From contig NZ_SSDJ01000067.1 of NCBI RefSeq assembly GCF_004794465.1, positions 31,008 through 95,007 of the forward strand: a DNA stretch of 64,000 nt, in the 5' to 3' direction. Made by a program: the position numbers and the translations under genes. This DNA is from Microbacterium sp. K24 (GTDB taxonomy: Bacteria; Actinomycetota; Actinomycetes; Actinomycetales; Microbacteriaceae). Every line of letters begins with the position of its first letter. The first letter of the stretch is position 1. Below are positions 46,791 through 55,351 of this stretch, in pieces. The notes below the pieces were generated by a model. The model was not told where the DNA came from. It saw nothing but the letters and a program-made list of their open reading frames with translations, and made no database searches.

Positions 46791-48088
46791 CGCGGCATCC
46801 GTGGGTCGTCGGCAACCGGTGGGACGCCCTCGACGGCGTCGATCCCGAGGTGCTCCCGCGGGTCTCGGTGATCGTCGCGCACTACGACCAGCCGGCAGCG
46901 CTCGCCCGGATTCTGCACGCGCTGTCGGTGCAGGACTACCCGAGCGAACTGATCGAGATCGTCGTCGCCGACGACGGCTCCCCGGGGAAGGTCTCGGTGC
47001 CCGCGGGAGTGGTCCTCGTCCGGCAGGAGGACCGCGGGTTCCGCCTCGCCGCGGCACGCAATCTCGGCGTCGCTGCCAGCAGCGGCGACGTCCTGTGCTT
47101 CCTCGACGCCGACACTGCCCCGGAGCCCGGATACGTCCGTGCCCTCACCCGACTCCCGGCTCTGCTCCCCGAGGCGCTCACCGTCGGTCGCCGTCGACAC
47201 GCGGACTTCGCGGGCGTCGCATCCGACGCACCGGTGGTCGACGCCGCGGCGGGCCACGAGCTGCCGGAGCCGGCCTGGCTCGCCGACGAGTATGCCCGCA
47301 GCCGGAACCTCCGGGATGCCGACGACCGGTCCTACCGTTTCGTGATCGGCGCCGTCATGGCGTGCTCGCGGAGGATGTTCGACGAGACCGGCGGTTTCGA
47401 CGAGTCGTTCACGACCTACGGCGGCGAGGACTGGGAGTGGGCGCACCGCCTGTGGCAGGCGGGTGCGCTGCTCGCGCACGTGCCGGATGCCGTGGCATGG
47501 CACGACGGCCCGGAATGGGCCGACCGTGACGGTTCGGGGCTCGAGCGCGCGAACGCCCAGACGCTCCGACTCGTGTCGTCGATCCCTGTCGCCGGTTCCG
47601 CCCCACGGGGTCTGTGGGGGGACGCCCCGGACCTCCTGGTGCGGCTGCGGGGCGCTCCTGCGCCGGCCGCGCTCTTCATCGCGCTGGACTCGCTCCTCGC
47701 GGCGTTCCCGCAGGCGCGGGTGATGCTGGATGCCGGGACGGCGCCGCCCGTCGATGACCCGCGCATCATCATCGGCGGGGTCGAGCCCGACGCCCGTGTG
47801 GTCTGGGAGCTCGGGCACCCGATCGTGGTGCTCGACCCGCGGGGGATCGTCGGATGCATCGCCGGTCTCGGCGCGGGAGATGTCGGGACCGTCGAGCTCC
47901 TCGGCGCCGACGGTTCCCCGCTCGGAGCGCTGCGCGCGCGACGCGCCCTGAAGCGCGCCGAGCGATGGGGCACGACCGCGGGCTTCGAGACGGAGCGCGT
48001 CCGTGCGCCCGGCATCCATCGCCTCCGTCCGGATCCGCGGGTCGAGGCCTGGGTCGGCGGCTGGGGCGGGCCCGACGAATTCTGCTGA
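46787..48088 (+). CDS. GT2 glycosyltransferase with C-terminal extension
   Basis: 433 residues from the GTG overlapping the prior stop (GTGA). The GT-A domain is clear: RVSVIVAHYDQPAALARIL, VVADDGSPGKV, AAARNLGVAASSGDVLCFLDADTAPEPG (with its DAD motif) and GGFDESFTTYGGEDWEWAHRL. After about residue 290 a second region of about 140 residues (FIALDSLLAAFPQARVMLD onward) is not part of the GT2 fold and has no recognised family. It may help acceptor binding. Last gene of the plus-strand part of the glycan locus. Confidence 0.88.
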   Translation: MTRHPWVVGNRWDALDGVDPEVLPRVSVIVAHYDQPAALARILHALSVQDYPSELIEIVVADDGSPGKVSVPAGVVLVRQEDRGFRLAAARNLGVAASSGDVLCFLDADTAPEPGYVRALTRLPALLPEALTVGRRRHADFAGVASDAPVVDAAAGHELPEPAWLADEYARSRNLRDADDRSYRFVIGAVMACSRRMFDETGGFDESFTTYGGEDWEWAHRLWQAGALLAHVPDAVAWHDGPEWADRDGSGLERANAQTLRLVSSIPVAGSAPRGLWGDAPDLLVRLRGAPAPAALFIALDSLLAAFPQARVMLDAGTAPPVDDPRIIIGGVEPDARVVWELGHPIVVLDPRGIVGCIAGLGAGDVGTVELLGADGSPLGALRARRALKRAERWGTTAGFETERVRAPGIHRLRPDPRVEAWVGGWGGPDEFC

Positions 48089-48090
48089 GA

Positions 48091-48132
48091 GACGACGACG
48101 GGCCGAGGCATCAGCCCCGGCCCGCCGTCGTC
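48091..48132. terminator. bidirectional terminator-like hairpin
   Basis: GACGACGACGGGCCG (48091-48105) and CGGCCCGCCGTCGTC (48118-48132) pair at 14 of 15 positions around a 12-base loop. It is centred between the convergent stops of the GT2 gene and the lipoprotein gene. Confidence 0.75.
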
Positions 48133-48141
48133 AGCTCTCGA

Positions 48142-48843
48142 TCAGAGCGGTGCGACGATGTCCTGCTTGACGTCCCACTCGGTGATCTCCTGGACGCTCT
48201 CGATCTTCTGACCCTCGAGCTCGGTCGAGCCGGTGGCGGCGAGCACGACGTAGTCGGAGGTGATCTCCAAGACCACGTCGACGGTGGTCCCGCCCTCTTC
48301 CGTGGCGCCGGTGAGCAGGAACACGTCCTCGCCGAGGCGGGTGCTCTTGCCGGTGACGGTGTACTCGCCCGACATCGTGCCGCCGACACCCATCGGGTCG
48401 GACGGGTCGACGGCTGACGCTGCCGTGCTCAGCGCGACGATCGTCGGGTCGCTCGAGGCGGTGTCGGCTGCCTGCCATTCGCCGGTCGCGGACTTCACCC
48501 AGGTGTCCTCGCCGATGACGACCATGGACCCGAAGGTCGTGTCGGTCGCGACAGCGCCCTCGGCGGGGTTGTAACGGCTGGTGGATTCCATGCCGAGCGT
48601 GGTCATCTTCGCCGCGAAGCCGGCCGTGTCGGACATGGCCTCCGTGACGCACTCCGCCAGGGCGGCGCCGTCGATGGTCGCACCGTCCTTCAGCTCGGGG
48701 CAGTCGGACTCGGGAGCGGCGTTCTCCTCCTGAGCGGCACCGCTGGGCTTCTCGTCGGCAGGCTTGTCGGATCCTCCGGCGCACCCGGTGAGCAGCACGG
48801 AGGCGGCGAGAATCACGCCGACCCCCCATTTGTTGACGCGCAT
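48142..48843 (-). CDS. lipoprotein, LppX/LprG-like in outline
   Basis: 233 residues. The signal peptide ends in the lipobox LLTGC at about residue 21. The mature part opens with an acidic, low-complexity linker, then beta-strand repeats: GSMVVIGEDTWVKSATGEWQ, SGEYTVTGKSTRLGEDVFLLTG and VVLEITSDYVVLAATGS. The alternating pattern resembles the LppX/LprG-type actinobacterial lipoproteins, but the similarity is only general. It should sit on the outer face of the membrane. The function is unknown. Confidence 0.7.
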   Translation of the reverse strand: MRVNKWGVGVILAASVLLTGCAGGSDKPADEKPSGAAQEENAAPESDCPELKDGATIDGAALAECVTEAMSDTAGFAAKMTTLGMESTSRYNPAEGAVATDTTFGSMVVIGEDTWVKSATGEWQAADTASSDPTIVALSTAASAVDPSDPMGVGGTMSGEYTVTGKSTRLGEDVFLLTGATEEGGTTVDVVLEITSDYVVLAATGSTELEGQKIESVQEITEWDVKQDIVAPL

Positions 48844-48990
48844 GGCGTCCCCCCTTCAGTCGTATGCCCCGACGACGGTCATCGGGGCACGCCCTCCAGC
48901 ATGCCAAATGTTCGGCGGCTCCTCCGACATCCGCGCGTGGGCACGGCTCCCCATCGTGATCTGCGGATGCGCGAATCGAACCCAGCTGAG

Positions 48991-49009
48991 TAAGCTGAGG
49001 CAACCCTAA
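48991..49009 (+). promoter_or_regulatory. DtxR/IdeR-like iron box
   Basis: TAAGCTGAGGCAACCCTAA matches 13 of 19 positions of the DtxR/IdeR consensus TTAGGTTAGCCTAACCTAA and ends 21 bases before the siderophore-binding gene's start, fitting iron repression. Confidence 0.6.
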
Positions 49010-49030
49010 CTTCGACGAACAGGTTTCGCC

Positions 49031-50074
49031 ATGTCCCTCCCACGTTCGAAGGCCCTCACCGCCTTCCTCGCCCTCGCCGTCGCCGCCGCGGCTCTGTCCG
49101 CCTGCGCACCGGCCGCCGAGAACCCCGACGGCGCGGCCCCCGCCGCCGACGACGGAGCCTTCCCCGTCACGGTCGAGCACGCCTACGGCGACACGGAGAT
49201 CCCCGAGCAGCCGCAGCGCGTCGTCACCGTCGGCTACACCGAGCAGGACACCCTCTGGGCGCTGGGCATCGAGCCGGTGGGCGTGACCGAGTGGTACGGC
49301 GGATACGACTTCGCGTCGTGGCCGTGGGCCGACGAGGCGCGCGGCGACTCCGAGCCCGAGGTGCTCGGCACGAGCGACGGCCTGGACTTCGAGGCCATCG
49401 CCCTGCTCGATCCCGACCTGATCATCGGCACCAACGCCGGCATGACGGAGGAGGACTACGACCGCCTCTCCGACATCGCGCCGACCATCGCGCACTCGGG
49501 CGACTACTCGATGTACTTCGAGCCGTGGGACGTGCAGACCCTGCAGATCGGCAAGGCCGTCGGCCGTACCGAAGACGCGCAGAAGCTCGTCGACGACATC
49601 GACGCCCAGTTCGCCGAGGCGGCCGAGGCGCACCCCGAGTTCGCCGACGCCTCGGTCGTGTTCCTGCAGAACGCGATCTACGACGGGTCGGCGATCGCCT
49701 ACCAGGACGGCCTCAGCACCGACTTCCTCACCGACCTCGGCTTCTCGATCCCGTCGGAGATCGACGCGTACGCCCCGGAGGACGAGTCGGGCGGCCAGGC
49801 GTACATCCCCGTCGAGAACCTCGACGTGCTCAACGCGGCCGACGTGCTCATCTGGGGCACGGAGTCCGACGACGACATCACCGCGCTCGAGGCCGAGCCG
49901 TTCGTCACCGCCGTCGACGCGATGAAGAACGGATCCGTGGTCTACACCGACGGCGTGACCGCCGGCGCGATCTACTTCACCTCTCCGCTCAGCCTCCCGT
50001 ACGTGATCGACGCCCTGGTCCCGGCCCTCGCCGATGCGATCGCGGGGAACGGCCCGGCCCGCACCGCGGAGTGA
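49031..50074 (+). CDS. iron-siderophore ABC importer binding lipoprotein
   Basis: 347 residues. The lipobox LSAC anchors it outside the cell. VTVEHAYGDTEIPEQPQRVV and VTVGYTEQDTLWALGIEPVGVTE are the usual FecB/FepB-type opening, LLDPDLIIGTNAGMTEEDYDRL follows, and the two-lobe fold with a rigid linking helix is implied by length and motifs. It captures a ferric siderophore for the two permeases downstream. An iron box upstream points to regulation by a DtxR-type repressor. Confidence 0.93.
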   Translation: MSLPRSKALTAFLALAVAAAALSACAPAAENPDGAAPAADDGAFPVTVEHAYGDTEIPEQPQRVVTVGYTEQDTLWALGIEPVGVTEWYGGYDFASWPWADEARGDSEPEVLGTSDGLDFEAIALLDPDLIIGTNAGMTEEDYDRLSDIAPTIAHSGDYSMYFEPWDVQTLQIGKAVGRTEDAQKLVDDIDAQFAEAAEAHPEFADASVVFLQNAIYDGSAIAYQDGLSTDFLTDLGFSIPSEIDAYAPEDESGGQAYIPVENLDVLNAADVLIWGTESDDDITALEAEPFVTAVDAMKNGSVVYTDGVTAGAIYFTSPLSLPYVIDALVPALADAIAGNGPARTAE

Positions 50075-50098
50075 CCTCGGTCGCATGAGCACGATCGC

Positions 50099-51130
50099 AT
50101 GAGCAGCGTCGCACGCACGCGACGCGATCCGTCCCGGATCTCTCCGGGGCGGATCGCGCTCGTCGTCGTGCTCTCCTTCGCCGCGCTCGTCGTCGCGGCA
50201 GGCATCGGGCTCACGGTCGGAGCCAAGCTCGTGGGCCTCGACACCGCGATCCGCGCGATCACGGACTTCGATGGGAGCGACCTGCAGTTGGTGGTGCGCG
50301 AGTCGCGCATCCCGCGCACGGTGTTCGGCATCGTCGTGGGCCTGGCCCTCGGAGCCGCGGGTGCCGTGATGCAGGGGCTCACCCGCAACGCGCTCGCCGA
50401 TCCCGGCATCCTCGGCGTCAACGCCGGCGCCTCGGTCGCCGTGGCGATCGCGGTCGCCGCCCTCGGCATCCGGGATTTCCCGCAGCTCATGATCTTCGCG
50501 CTCGTCGGGGCGCTCGTCACGACCATCGGCGTCGTGCTGCTCGGCGCGGCGGGCGGCGGCAGTCCGGTCACGCTCGTGCTCGCCGGGGTCGCGCTCGCCG
50601 CGGTGCTCGGCGGGCTGACGACGGCGCTCGTGCTGCTCAACCCGCACGCCTTCCTGCAGATGCGCAGCTGGGAATCGGGCGCCCTGGCCGGTCGCGATCT
50701 GTCGATCCTCACGGTCGCCGGCCCCACGATCGCTGTGGGACTCGTGCTGGCCTTCGCGATCACGCGCAGCCTCGACGTGCTCGCCCTGGGCGACGACACG
50801 GCCGCGTCGCTCGGCGTGCGCATCGGACCGCTCCGCACCGGTGCCGTCGCCTCGGTCACCCTCCTCGCCGGCACCGCGACCGCCGTGGCCGGTCCCGTCG
50901 CGTTCCTCGGGCTCGCGGCGCCGCACATCGCCCGCGGGATCGTCGGGTCGTCGCAGAAGGCGATCGTGCCGCTCGCGGCCGTGATCGGGGCGATCGTCGT
51001 GGTGCTCGGCGACGTGGTCGGACGCGTCATCATCGCGCCGCAGGAGGTGCCGGTGGGCATCGTCATGGCCTTCGTCGCGGCGCCGTTCCTCATCTGGCTC
51101 GGCCGCCGACGGAATCCGGTGCAGCTGTGA
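50099..51130 (+). CDS. FecCD-type siderophore permease
   Basis: 343 residues with about ten membrane segments. ESRIPRTVFGIVVGLALGAAGAVMQGLTRNALADPGILGVNAGAS in outline is the FecCD signature region, and GPVAFLGLAAPHIARGIVGSS is the segment that meets the ATPase. It forms half of a two-permease channel. Its stop overlaps the GTG of the next permease (GTGA). It starts 24 bases after the binding-protein stop. Confidence 0.95.
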   Translation: MSSVARTRRDPSRISPGRIALVVVLSFAALVVAAGIGLTVGAKLVGLDTAIRAITDFDGSDLQLVVRESRIPRTVFGIVVGLALGAAGAVMQGLTRNALADPGILGVNAGASVAVAIAVAALGIRDFPQLMIFALVGALVTTIGVVLLGAAGGGSPVTLVLAGVALAAVLGGLTTALVLLNPHAFLQMRSWESGALAGRDLSILTVAGPTIAVGLVLAFAITRSLDVLALGDDTAASLGVRIGPLRTGAVASVTLLAGTATAVAGPVAFLGLAAPHIARGIVGSSQKAIVPLAAVIGAIVVVLGDVVGRVIIAPQEVPVGIVMAFVAAPFLIWLGRRRNPVQL

Positions 51131-52149
51131 GCGCCGCACCACGCACCGGGATCCGCCGTCGTCCGCCGAGTCGCCGGGCGCGCGGGGCGATGGTGATCCT
51201 CATCGCGGTGCTGGCGGCGTCGTTCCTCGCGAGCCTGTCGATCGGCGACACCGTGCTCTCGCCGATCCGTGTGATCCAGGCGCTGTTCGAGACGCAGGGC
51301 GGCATCCGCATGGTCGTGGTGGACTGGCGGCTGCCCCGCGCACTCGCCGCGGTGTTCTTCGGGGCGGCGCTGGCCCTGGCCGGAACGGTGTTCCAGACGA
51401 TCACCCGCAACCCGCTCGGCAGCCCCGACGTGATCGGCCTGACCACCGGCGCGTACACGGGTGCCCTGATCGTGATGACCACCGGCGGCTCGTCGGGCGT
51501 CGCCGTCGCGATCGCCGCGGTGCTCGGCGGCTTCGCGACCGCCGCGCTCGTGGCCGCCCTCGTCGCCGGACGCGGCGCGCTCGGCTATCGCATCGTCATC
51601 GTCGGCATCGGCGTGAGCGCGATCCTCGCGGCGGTGAACGCCTGGATGCTGCTGCGCGCACGCCTCGAGGTGGCGATCTCGGCCGCGATCTGGGGAGCGG
51701 GATCGCTGAACGGCTTCGGATGGGCGCAGGCCGCACTGCCGATCATCGTCGTGTCGGCGCTGATCGTGCTCCTGGGCTTCGCACGCCGGGGTCTCTGGCT
51801 CATCGAGCTGGGTGACGACATCGGCACGAGCCTCGGCGGCCGGGTGAATCTCACGAGGATCGGGCTCATCGCGATCGCCGTGGGGCTCTGCGGCGTCGTC
51901 ACCGCGGCCATCGGACCCATCGCGTTCGTCGCCCTCGCCGCTCCGCATCTGGCCAAGCTGATCGTGAAGAACGGGCCGCTCCATCTCGTCGCCACGGCAC
52001 TCACCGGATCCGTGCTGCTGTCGCTGGCCGACATCATCGGGCAGAACGGCATCCCCGGACGGGCGCTCCCGGTCGGCGTCGTCACGCTCGTGCTCGGCGG
52101 CGTCTACTTGATCTTCCTCGTGGTGCGCACGGCCCGCCGTCGCTTCTGA
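51127..52149 (+). CDS. FecCD-type siderophore permease, second subunit
   Basis: 340 residues, starting with the GTG that overlaps the first permease. VVDWRLPRALAAVFFGAALALAG, the segment FQTITRNPLGSPDVIGLTTGAY and GPIAFVALAAPHLAKLIVK are FecCD signatures; about ten membrane segments are present. Normally an ATPase gene (FecE/FepC type) follows, but the next gene here is an unrelated CoA-transferase with its own promoter, so the ATP-binding subunit must come from another locus. Confidence 0.95.
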   Translation: MSAAPRTGIRRRPPSRRARGAMVILIAVLAASFLASLSIGDTVLSPIRVIQALFETQGGIRMVVVDWRLPRALAAVFFGAALALAGTVFQTITRNPLGSPDVIGLTTGAYTGALIVMTTGGSSGVAVAIAAVLGGFATAALVAALVAGRGALGYRIVIVGIGVSAILAAVNAWMLLRARLEVAISAAIWGAGSLNGFGWAQAALPIIVVSALIVLLGFARRGLWLIELGDDIGTSLGGRVNLTRIGLIAIAVGLCGVVTAAIGPIAFVALAAPHLAKLIVKNGPLHLVATALTGSVLLSLADIIGQNGIPGRALPVGVVTLVLGGVYLIFLVVRTARRRF

Positions 52150-52192
52150 GGCCCCGCTCTGACCGGGGGTCGATCCGCGCCGGACGTCTGGC

Positions 52193-52198
52193 TATCAT
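52193..52198 (+). promoter_or_regulatory. -10 box TATCAT, leaderless start
   Basis: TATCAT is six bases before the GTG at 52205; no ribosome site is present between them. Confidence 0.45.
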
Positions 52199-52204
52199 GT
52201 CTCG

Positions 52205-53422
52205 GTGTCGGACCAGGATGATCTGAGAACTGTTCCACCGCCTCCGCTCGAGGGCGTGCGGGTGCTCGACGTGTCGACGCTGTTCGCGGGGCCTCTCGCG
52301 GCGACGTTCCTCGGCGACTTCGGCGCCGACGTCATCAAGATCGAACATCCGACGCGTCCCGATGCCTCGCGCGGACACGGCCCGCAGAAGGACGGCGTCA
52401 ACCTGTGGTGGAAGACGCTCGGGCGCAACAAGCGCACGGCGACCGTCGATCTGGGTTCCGCCGCCGGCGCCGAGGTGCTGCTGCGGCTCGTGGCGGACGC
52501 CGACGTCATGATCGAGAACTTCCGCCCCGGCACGCTGGAGCGCTGGGGACTCTCCCCGGAGCGACTGCACGCGGCGAACCCGCGCCTCGTCCTGGCCCGG
52601 GTCACGGCCTTCGGGCAGTTCGGGCCGTACTCCTCGCGCCCGGGGTTCGGCAGCCTGGCCGAGGCGATGAGCGGATTCGCGGCGCTGACGGGCGATCCCG
52701 ACGGTCCGCCCACGCTCCCGCCGTTCGGACTGGCCGACGGCATCGCCGCCCTCGCGACCTCGTACGCGGTGATGGCGGCGCTGCGCAGCGCCGAGCGCGA
52801 CGGTCGAGGCCAGGTCGTCGACATGGCGATCATCGAGCCGATCCTCATGCTGCTCGGCGGGCAGATCACCGCCTGGGATCAGCTCGGCACCGTGCAGCCG
52901 CGCACCGGCAACCGCTCGGTCAACAACGCGCCCCGCAACGTCTACCGCTCGCGCGATGACGTGTGGCTGGCGGTCTCGACGAGTTCGCAGTCGATCGCCG
53001 AGCGCGTGATGGCGGTGGTCGGTCGTGCCGAGCTGATCGACGAACCGTGGTTCCGATCGGGTCATGAGCGCGCGCTGCACGCCGACGAGCTCGACGATGC
53101 CGTGCAGTCGTGGATCGGCGCCCATGACGCCGACGACGTTGTCGCCGCGTTCGAGGCGGCATCCGCGGCGATCGCCCCCGTCTACGACGTGCGCGGCGTG
53201 GTCGAGGATCCGCAGTACCGCGCCCTGGGCACCGTGGTGCGCGTCGCTGACGACGAGCTCGGCGACGTCGCGATGCAGAACGTGCTCTTCCGCCTGTCGC
53301 GCACCCCGGGGTCGATCCGCTGGGCAGGACGCCGGCACGGCGCCGACACCGACGCCGTGCTGCGCGATGCCGGATTCACGGATGCCGAGATCGCCGAGCT
53401 GCATGCATCGGGGGCGGTCTGA
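52205..53422 (+). CDS. CaiB/BaiF-family CoA-transferase
   Basis: 405 residues, leaderless GTG start. VRVLDVSTLFAGPLAATFLGDFGADVIKIEHP is the family's N-terminal signature in outline, GRNKRTATVDL and ADVMIENFRPGTLERWGLSPE follow, with the catalytic Asp normally in the GDPDGPPTLPPF-like segment. Class III CoA-transferases move CoA between carboxylic acids. The next gene, coupled through TGATG, encodes a CitE-type lyase, so the pair may activate a dicarboxylic acid and then split the CoA ester. The substrate is not known. Confidence 0.92.
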   Translation: MSDQDDLRTVPPPPLEGVRVLDVSTLFAGPLAATFLGDFGADVIKIEHPTRPDASRGHGPQKDGVNLWWKTLGRNKRTATVDLGSAAGAEVLLRLVADADVMIENFRPGTLERWGLSPERLHAANPRLVLARVTAFGQFGPYSSRPGFGSLAEAMSGFAALTGDPDGPPTLPPFGLADGIAALATSYAVMAALRSAERDGRGQVVDMAIIEPILMLLGGQITAWDQLGTVQPRTGNRSVNNAPRNVYRSRDDVWLAVSTSSQSIAERVMAVVGRAELIDEPWFRSGHERALHADELDDAVQSWIGAHDADDVVAAFEAASAAIAPVYDVRGVVEDPQYRALGTVVRVADDELGDVAMQNVLFRLSRTPGSIRWAGRRHGADTDAVLRDAGFTDAEIAELHASGAV

Positions 53423-54222
53423 TGTCGGGCTACCGCACCGGCCTCTACGTGCCCGGCGACCGCGCCGATCGGTTCGCCTCGGCGGAGGGCAGCGGCGCCG
53501 ACCTGGTGGTGTTCGACCTCGAGGATGCCGTGGCGCCCGACCGCAAGCGAGGCGCCCGTGAGGCGGTGGTGGAGTGGCTGAACGGCTCGGGACGAGGCGC
53601 CGCAGCCGTGCAGGTGCGTGTGAACGCGGGCGACGACGATGATCTGCGCGCGGTCGCCGGTCTTCCCGTCGGGGTCGGCATCCGTCTTCCGAAGGTCGAG
53701 ACCGCTGCCGACGTCGATCGCGCCGCCGCCCTCGCGCCAGGGCGCCCCGTGGTCGCCCTGCTCGAGTCGGCGCGCGGCGTGCTGAACGCGCTCCCGATCG
53801 CGGAGCATCCTGCCGTCACCGCGCTCGCGCTCGGCGAGAGCGACCTGCGGAGCGAGGTCGGGGGAGGGGAGCGGATGCTGGATCACGCCCGGCTCACCGT
53901 GCTCTTCGCGGCACGGGCGGCCGGTCTTCCCGCACCGATGGGGTCGGTGTATCCGGCGATCCGCGATGAGGAGGGACTGCGCGCTGACACTCGGCGGATC
54001 GCGGAGCTCGGGCTGTTCGGCCGGATGGCCGTGCACCCCGTGCAGCTCGCGGTGATCGCCGCGGTGTTCGCTCCGACCGCCGCCGACCGGGCCTGGGCGG
54101 AAGAGGTCCTCGCCGCGCTGGAGGCCGGAGGAGTCGCGACACTCGCCTCCGGCGAGATGGTGGATCCGGCGATGCGCGGTCGCGCCGAGCGGATCCTGCG
54201 CGCGGCCGACGCAGGGTCTTGA
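53422..54222 (+). CDS. HpcH/HpaI-CitE-type aldolase/lyase
   Basis: 266 residues. RTGLYVPGDRADRFASAEGSGADLVVFDLEDAV is the CitE opening in outline, VQVRVNAG supplies the conserved Arg, IRLPKVETAADV and VVALLESARGVLNAL the active-site Glu region, and LALGESDLRSEVGG the Asp ligand for magnesium. Such enzymes cleave citryl-, malyl- or citramalyl-CoA-type esters, or hydrolyse them. Coupled to a CaiB-type CoA-transferase. The lack of other citrate lyase subunits rules out classical citrate lyase. Confidence 0.9.
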   Translation: MSGYRTGLYVPGDRADRFASAEGSGADLVVFDLEDAVAPDRKRGAREAVVEWLNGSGRGAAAVQVRVNAGDDDDLRAVAGLPVGVGIRLPKVETAADVDRAAALAPGRPVVALLESARGVLNALPIAEHPAVTALALGESDLRSEVGGGERMLDHARLTVLFAARAAGLPAPMGSVYPAIRDEEGLRADTRRIAELGLFGRMAVHPVQLAVIAAVFAPTAADRAWAEEVLAALEAGGVATLASGEMVDPAMRGRAERILRAADAGS

Positions 54223-54248
54223 CACCCGCGGGGGACTCCGCCTAGATT
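54219..54248 (+). promoter_or_regulatory. sigma-70-type promoter of the LacI/ABC/ARH operon
   Basis: TTGACA (54219-54224) and TAGATT (54243-54248) are separated by 18 bases. The -35 overlaps the end of the preceding gene. Predicted transcription begins just before the first LacI operator. Confidence 0.65.
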
Positions 54249-54273
54249 CCCTGGAGCCCGACCAGCGCCGATT

Positions 54274-54312
54274 TGGAAACGTTTCCACACGCGGATGCTG
54301 GAAACGTTTCCA
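54274..54312. promoter_or_regulatory. two perfect LacI-family operators
   Basis: TGGAAACGTTTCCA occurs at 54274-54287 and again at 54299-54312, centres 25 bases apart, between the promoter and the lacI start. Binding here would block the whole downstream operon, including lacI itself. Confidence 0.85.
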
Positions 54313-54328
54313 CTCGACGAGGAGAACC

Positions 54329-55351
54329 ATGGGGACGAAGCCGACACTTCACCAGGTCGCTGCGGCGGCCGGCGTCTCGCTGGCCTCCGCCTCGCGTGCG
54401 CTCACCGGTCGATCCGCGAGTCCCGAGATGGTGCGCAAGGTGCGCACCGCAGCCAAGCGCATCGGCTACCTGCCCGATGCGACCGCGCGGTCGCTGCGCC
54501 TCGGCGGGCACCCGCAGGTCGTCTTCGCGGTCGACGACATCGGCAACCCGAACTACGTGCAGATGCTCCGCGCGATCGAGGAGGAGCTGGGCGAGACGAC
54601 CCGCATCAGCGTCTCGGCGACCGGGCGGCGCCCCGACCAGACCGTCGAGCTCGTCCGCATGCTCAGCATGGGCGCCGGCGACGGGCTGATCATCTCTCCG
54701 CTGCGGGTCACCCCCGCACTCCGCCAGGCTCTCGCCGACACGGTCGTGCCGGTCGTCGTCATCGGCACCCTGCACTCGGAGCTCAGCATCGACAGCGTCT
54801 TCGTCGACTCGGCCGTCGCCGTCGGGATGGTCGTCGATCACCTCGTCGACATCGGCCGCACCCACATCGGCGTGATCAACGGACCGGGGAACACGAACCC
54901 CGGCGCCGCCCGGCGCGCCGGCTTCACGGCCGCGGTCGAGCGTCACCGGCTCGCCCGCAGCGAGGCCCTCCAGGTCACCGCCGCCGACTTCACCGTCGGT
55001 TCGGGAGTGGAGGCCGCCGAGCGGCTGCTCGCCGCGACCCGTGAGAGCGGCGAGCAGATCGACGCGATCGTATGCGCGAACGACCTCATCGCGATCGGCG
55101 CGATCAACGCCGCGCGCCGTCAGGGCCTGCGCGTCCCCGAGGACATCGCCGTGACCGGCATCGACGACACCGACCTCGCCGCGCTGTACAGCCCGCCGCT
55201 GACCTCGGTCTCCCTTCAGTCCGAGCGCCGCGGCCGCATCGCCGCCCGCATGCTGAGCGAGCGCTTCGCCGACCCGTCCCGGCCGACCCGGCGCGAGACG
55301 GTGGAGGCCACGCTCGTGGTGCGGGCCTCGACGATCGGAGAGTCCGCATGA
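54329..55351 (+). CDS. LacI-family transcriptional regulator
   Basis: 340 residues; GAGGAG precedes the ATG. The helix-turn-helix is at about 5-50 (LHQVAAAAGVSLASASRAL, then the hinge-side ARSLRLGG). The sugar-binding domain follows (VVFAVDDIGNPNYVQMLRAIEEELGE; LVDIGRTHIGVINGPGNT; DAIVCANDLIAIGAINAA and DIAVTGIDDTDLAALYSPPLTSV). It should release DNA on binding a sugar-like inducer. First gene of the operon, overlapping the permease by ATGA, so it probably controls its own operon. Confidence 0.95.
   Translation: MGTKPTLHQVAAAAGVSLASASRALTGRSASPEMVRKVRTAAKRIGYLPDATARSLRLGGHPQVVFAVDDIGNPNYVQMLRAIEEELGETTRISVSATGRRPDQTVELVRMLSMGAGDGLIISPLRVTPALRQALADTVVPVVVIGTLHSELSIDSVFVDSAVAVGMVVDHLVDIGRTHIGVINGPGNTNPGAARRAGFTAAVERHRLARSEALQVTAADFTVGSGVEAAERLLAATRESGEQIDAIVCANDLIAIGAINAARRQGLRVPEDIAVTGIDDTDLAALYSPPLTSVSLQSERRGRIAARMLSERFADPSRPTRRETVEATLVVRASTIGESA

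Noticed and set aside
48131..51142. 1003-codon minus-strand frame opposite the siderophore importer
   Set aside because: It spans several real genes and reads as Arg/Asp/His-rich low-complexity sequence without domains.
53422..54222. Classical citrate lyase beta subunit
   Set aside because: The alpha and gamma subunit genes and the prosthetic-group genes are absent; a stand-alone CitE-like enzyme is more likely.
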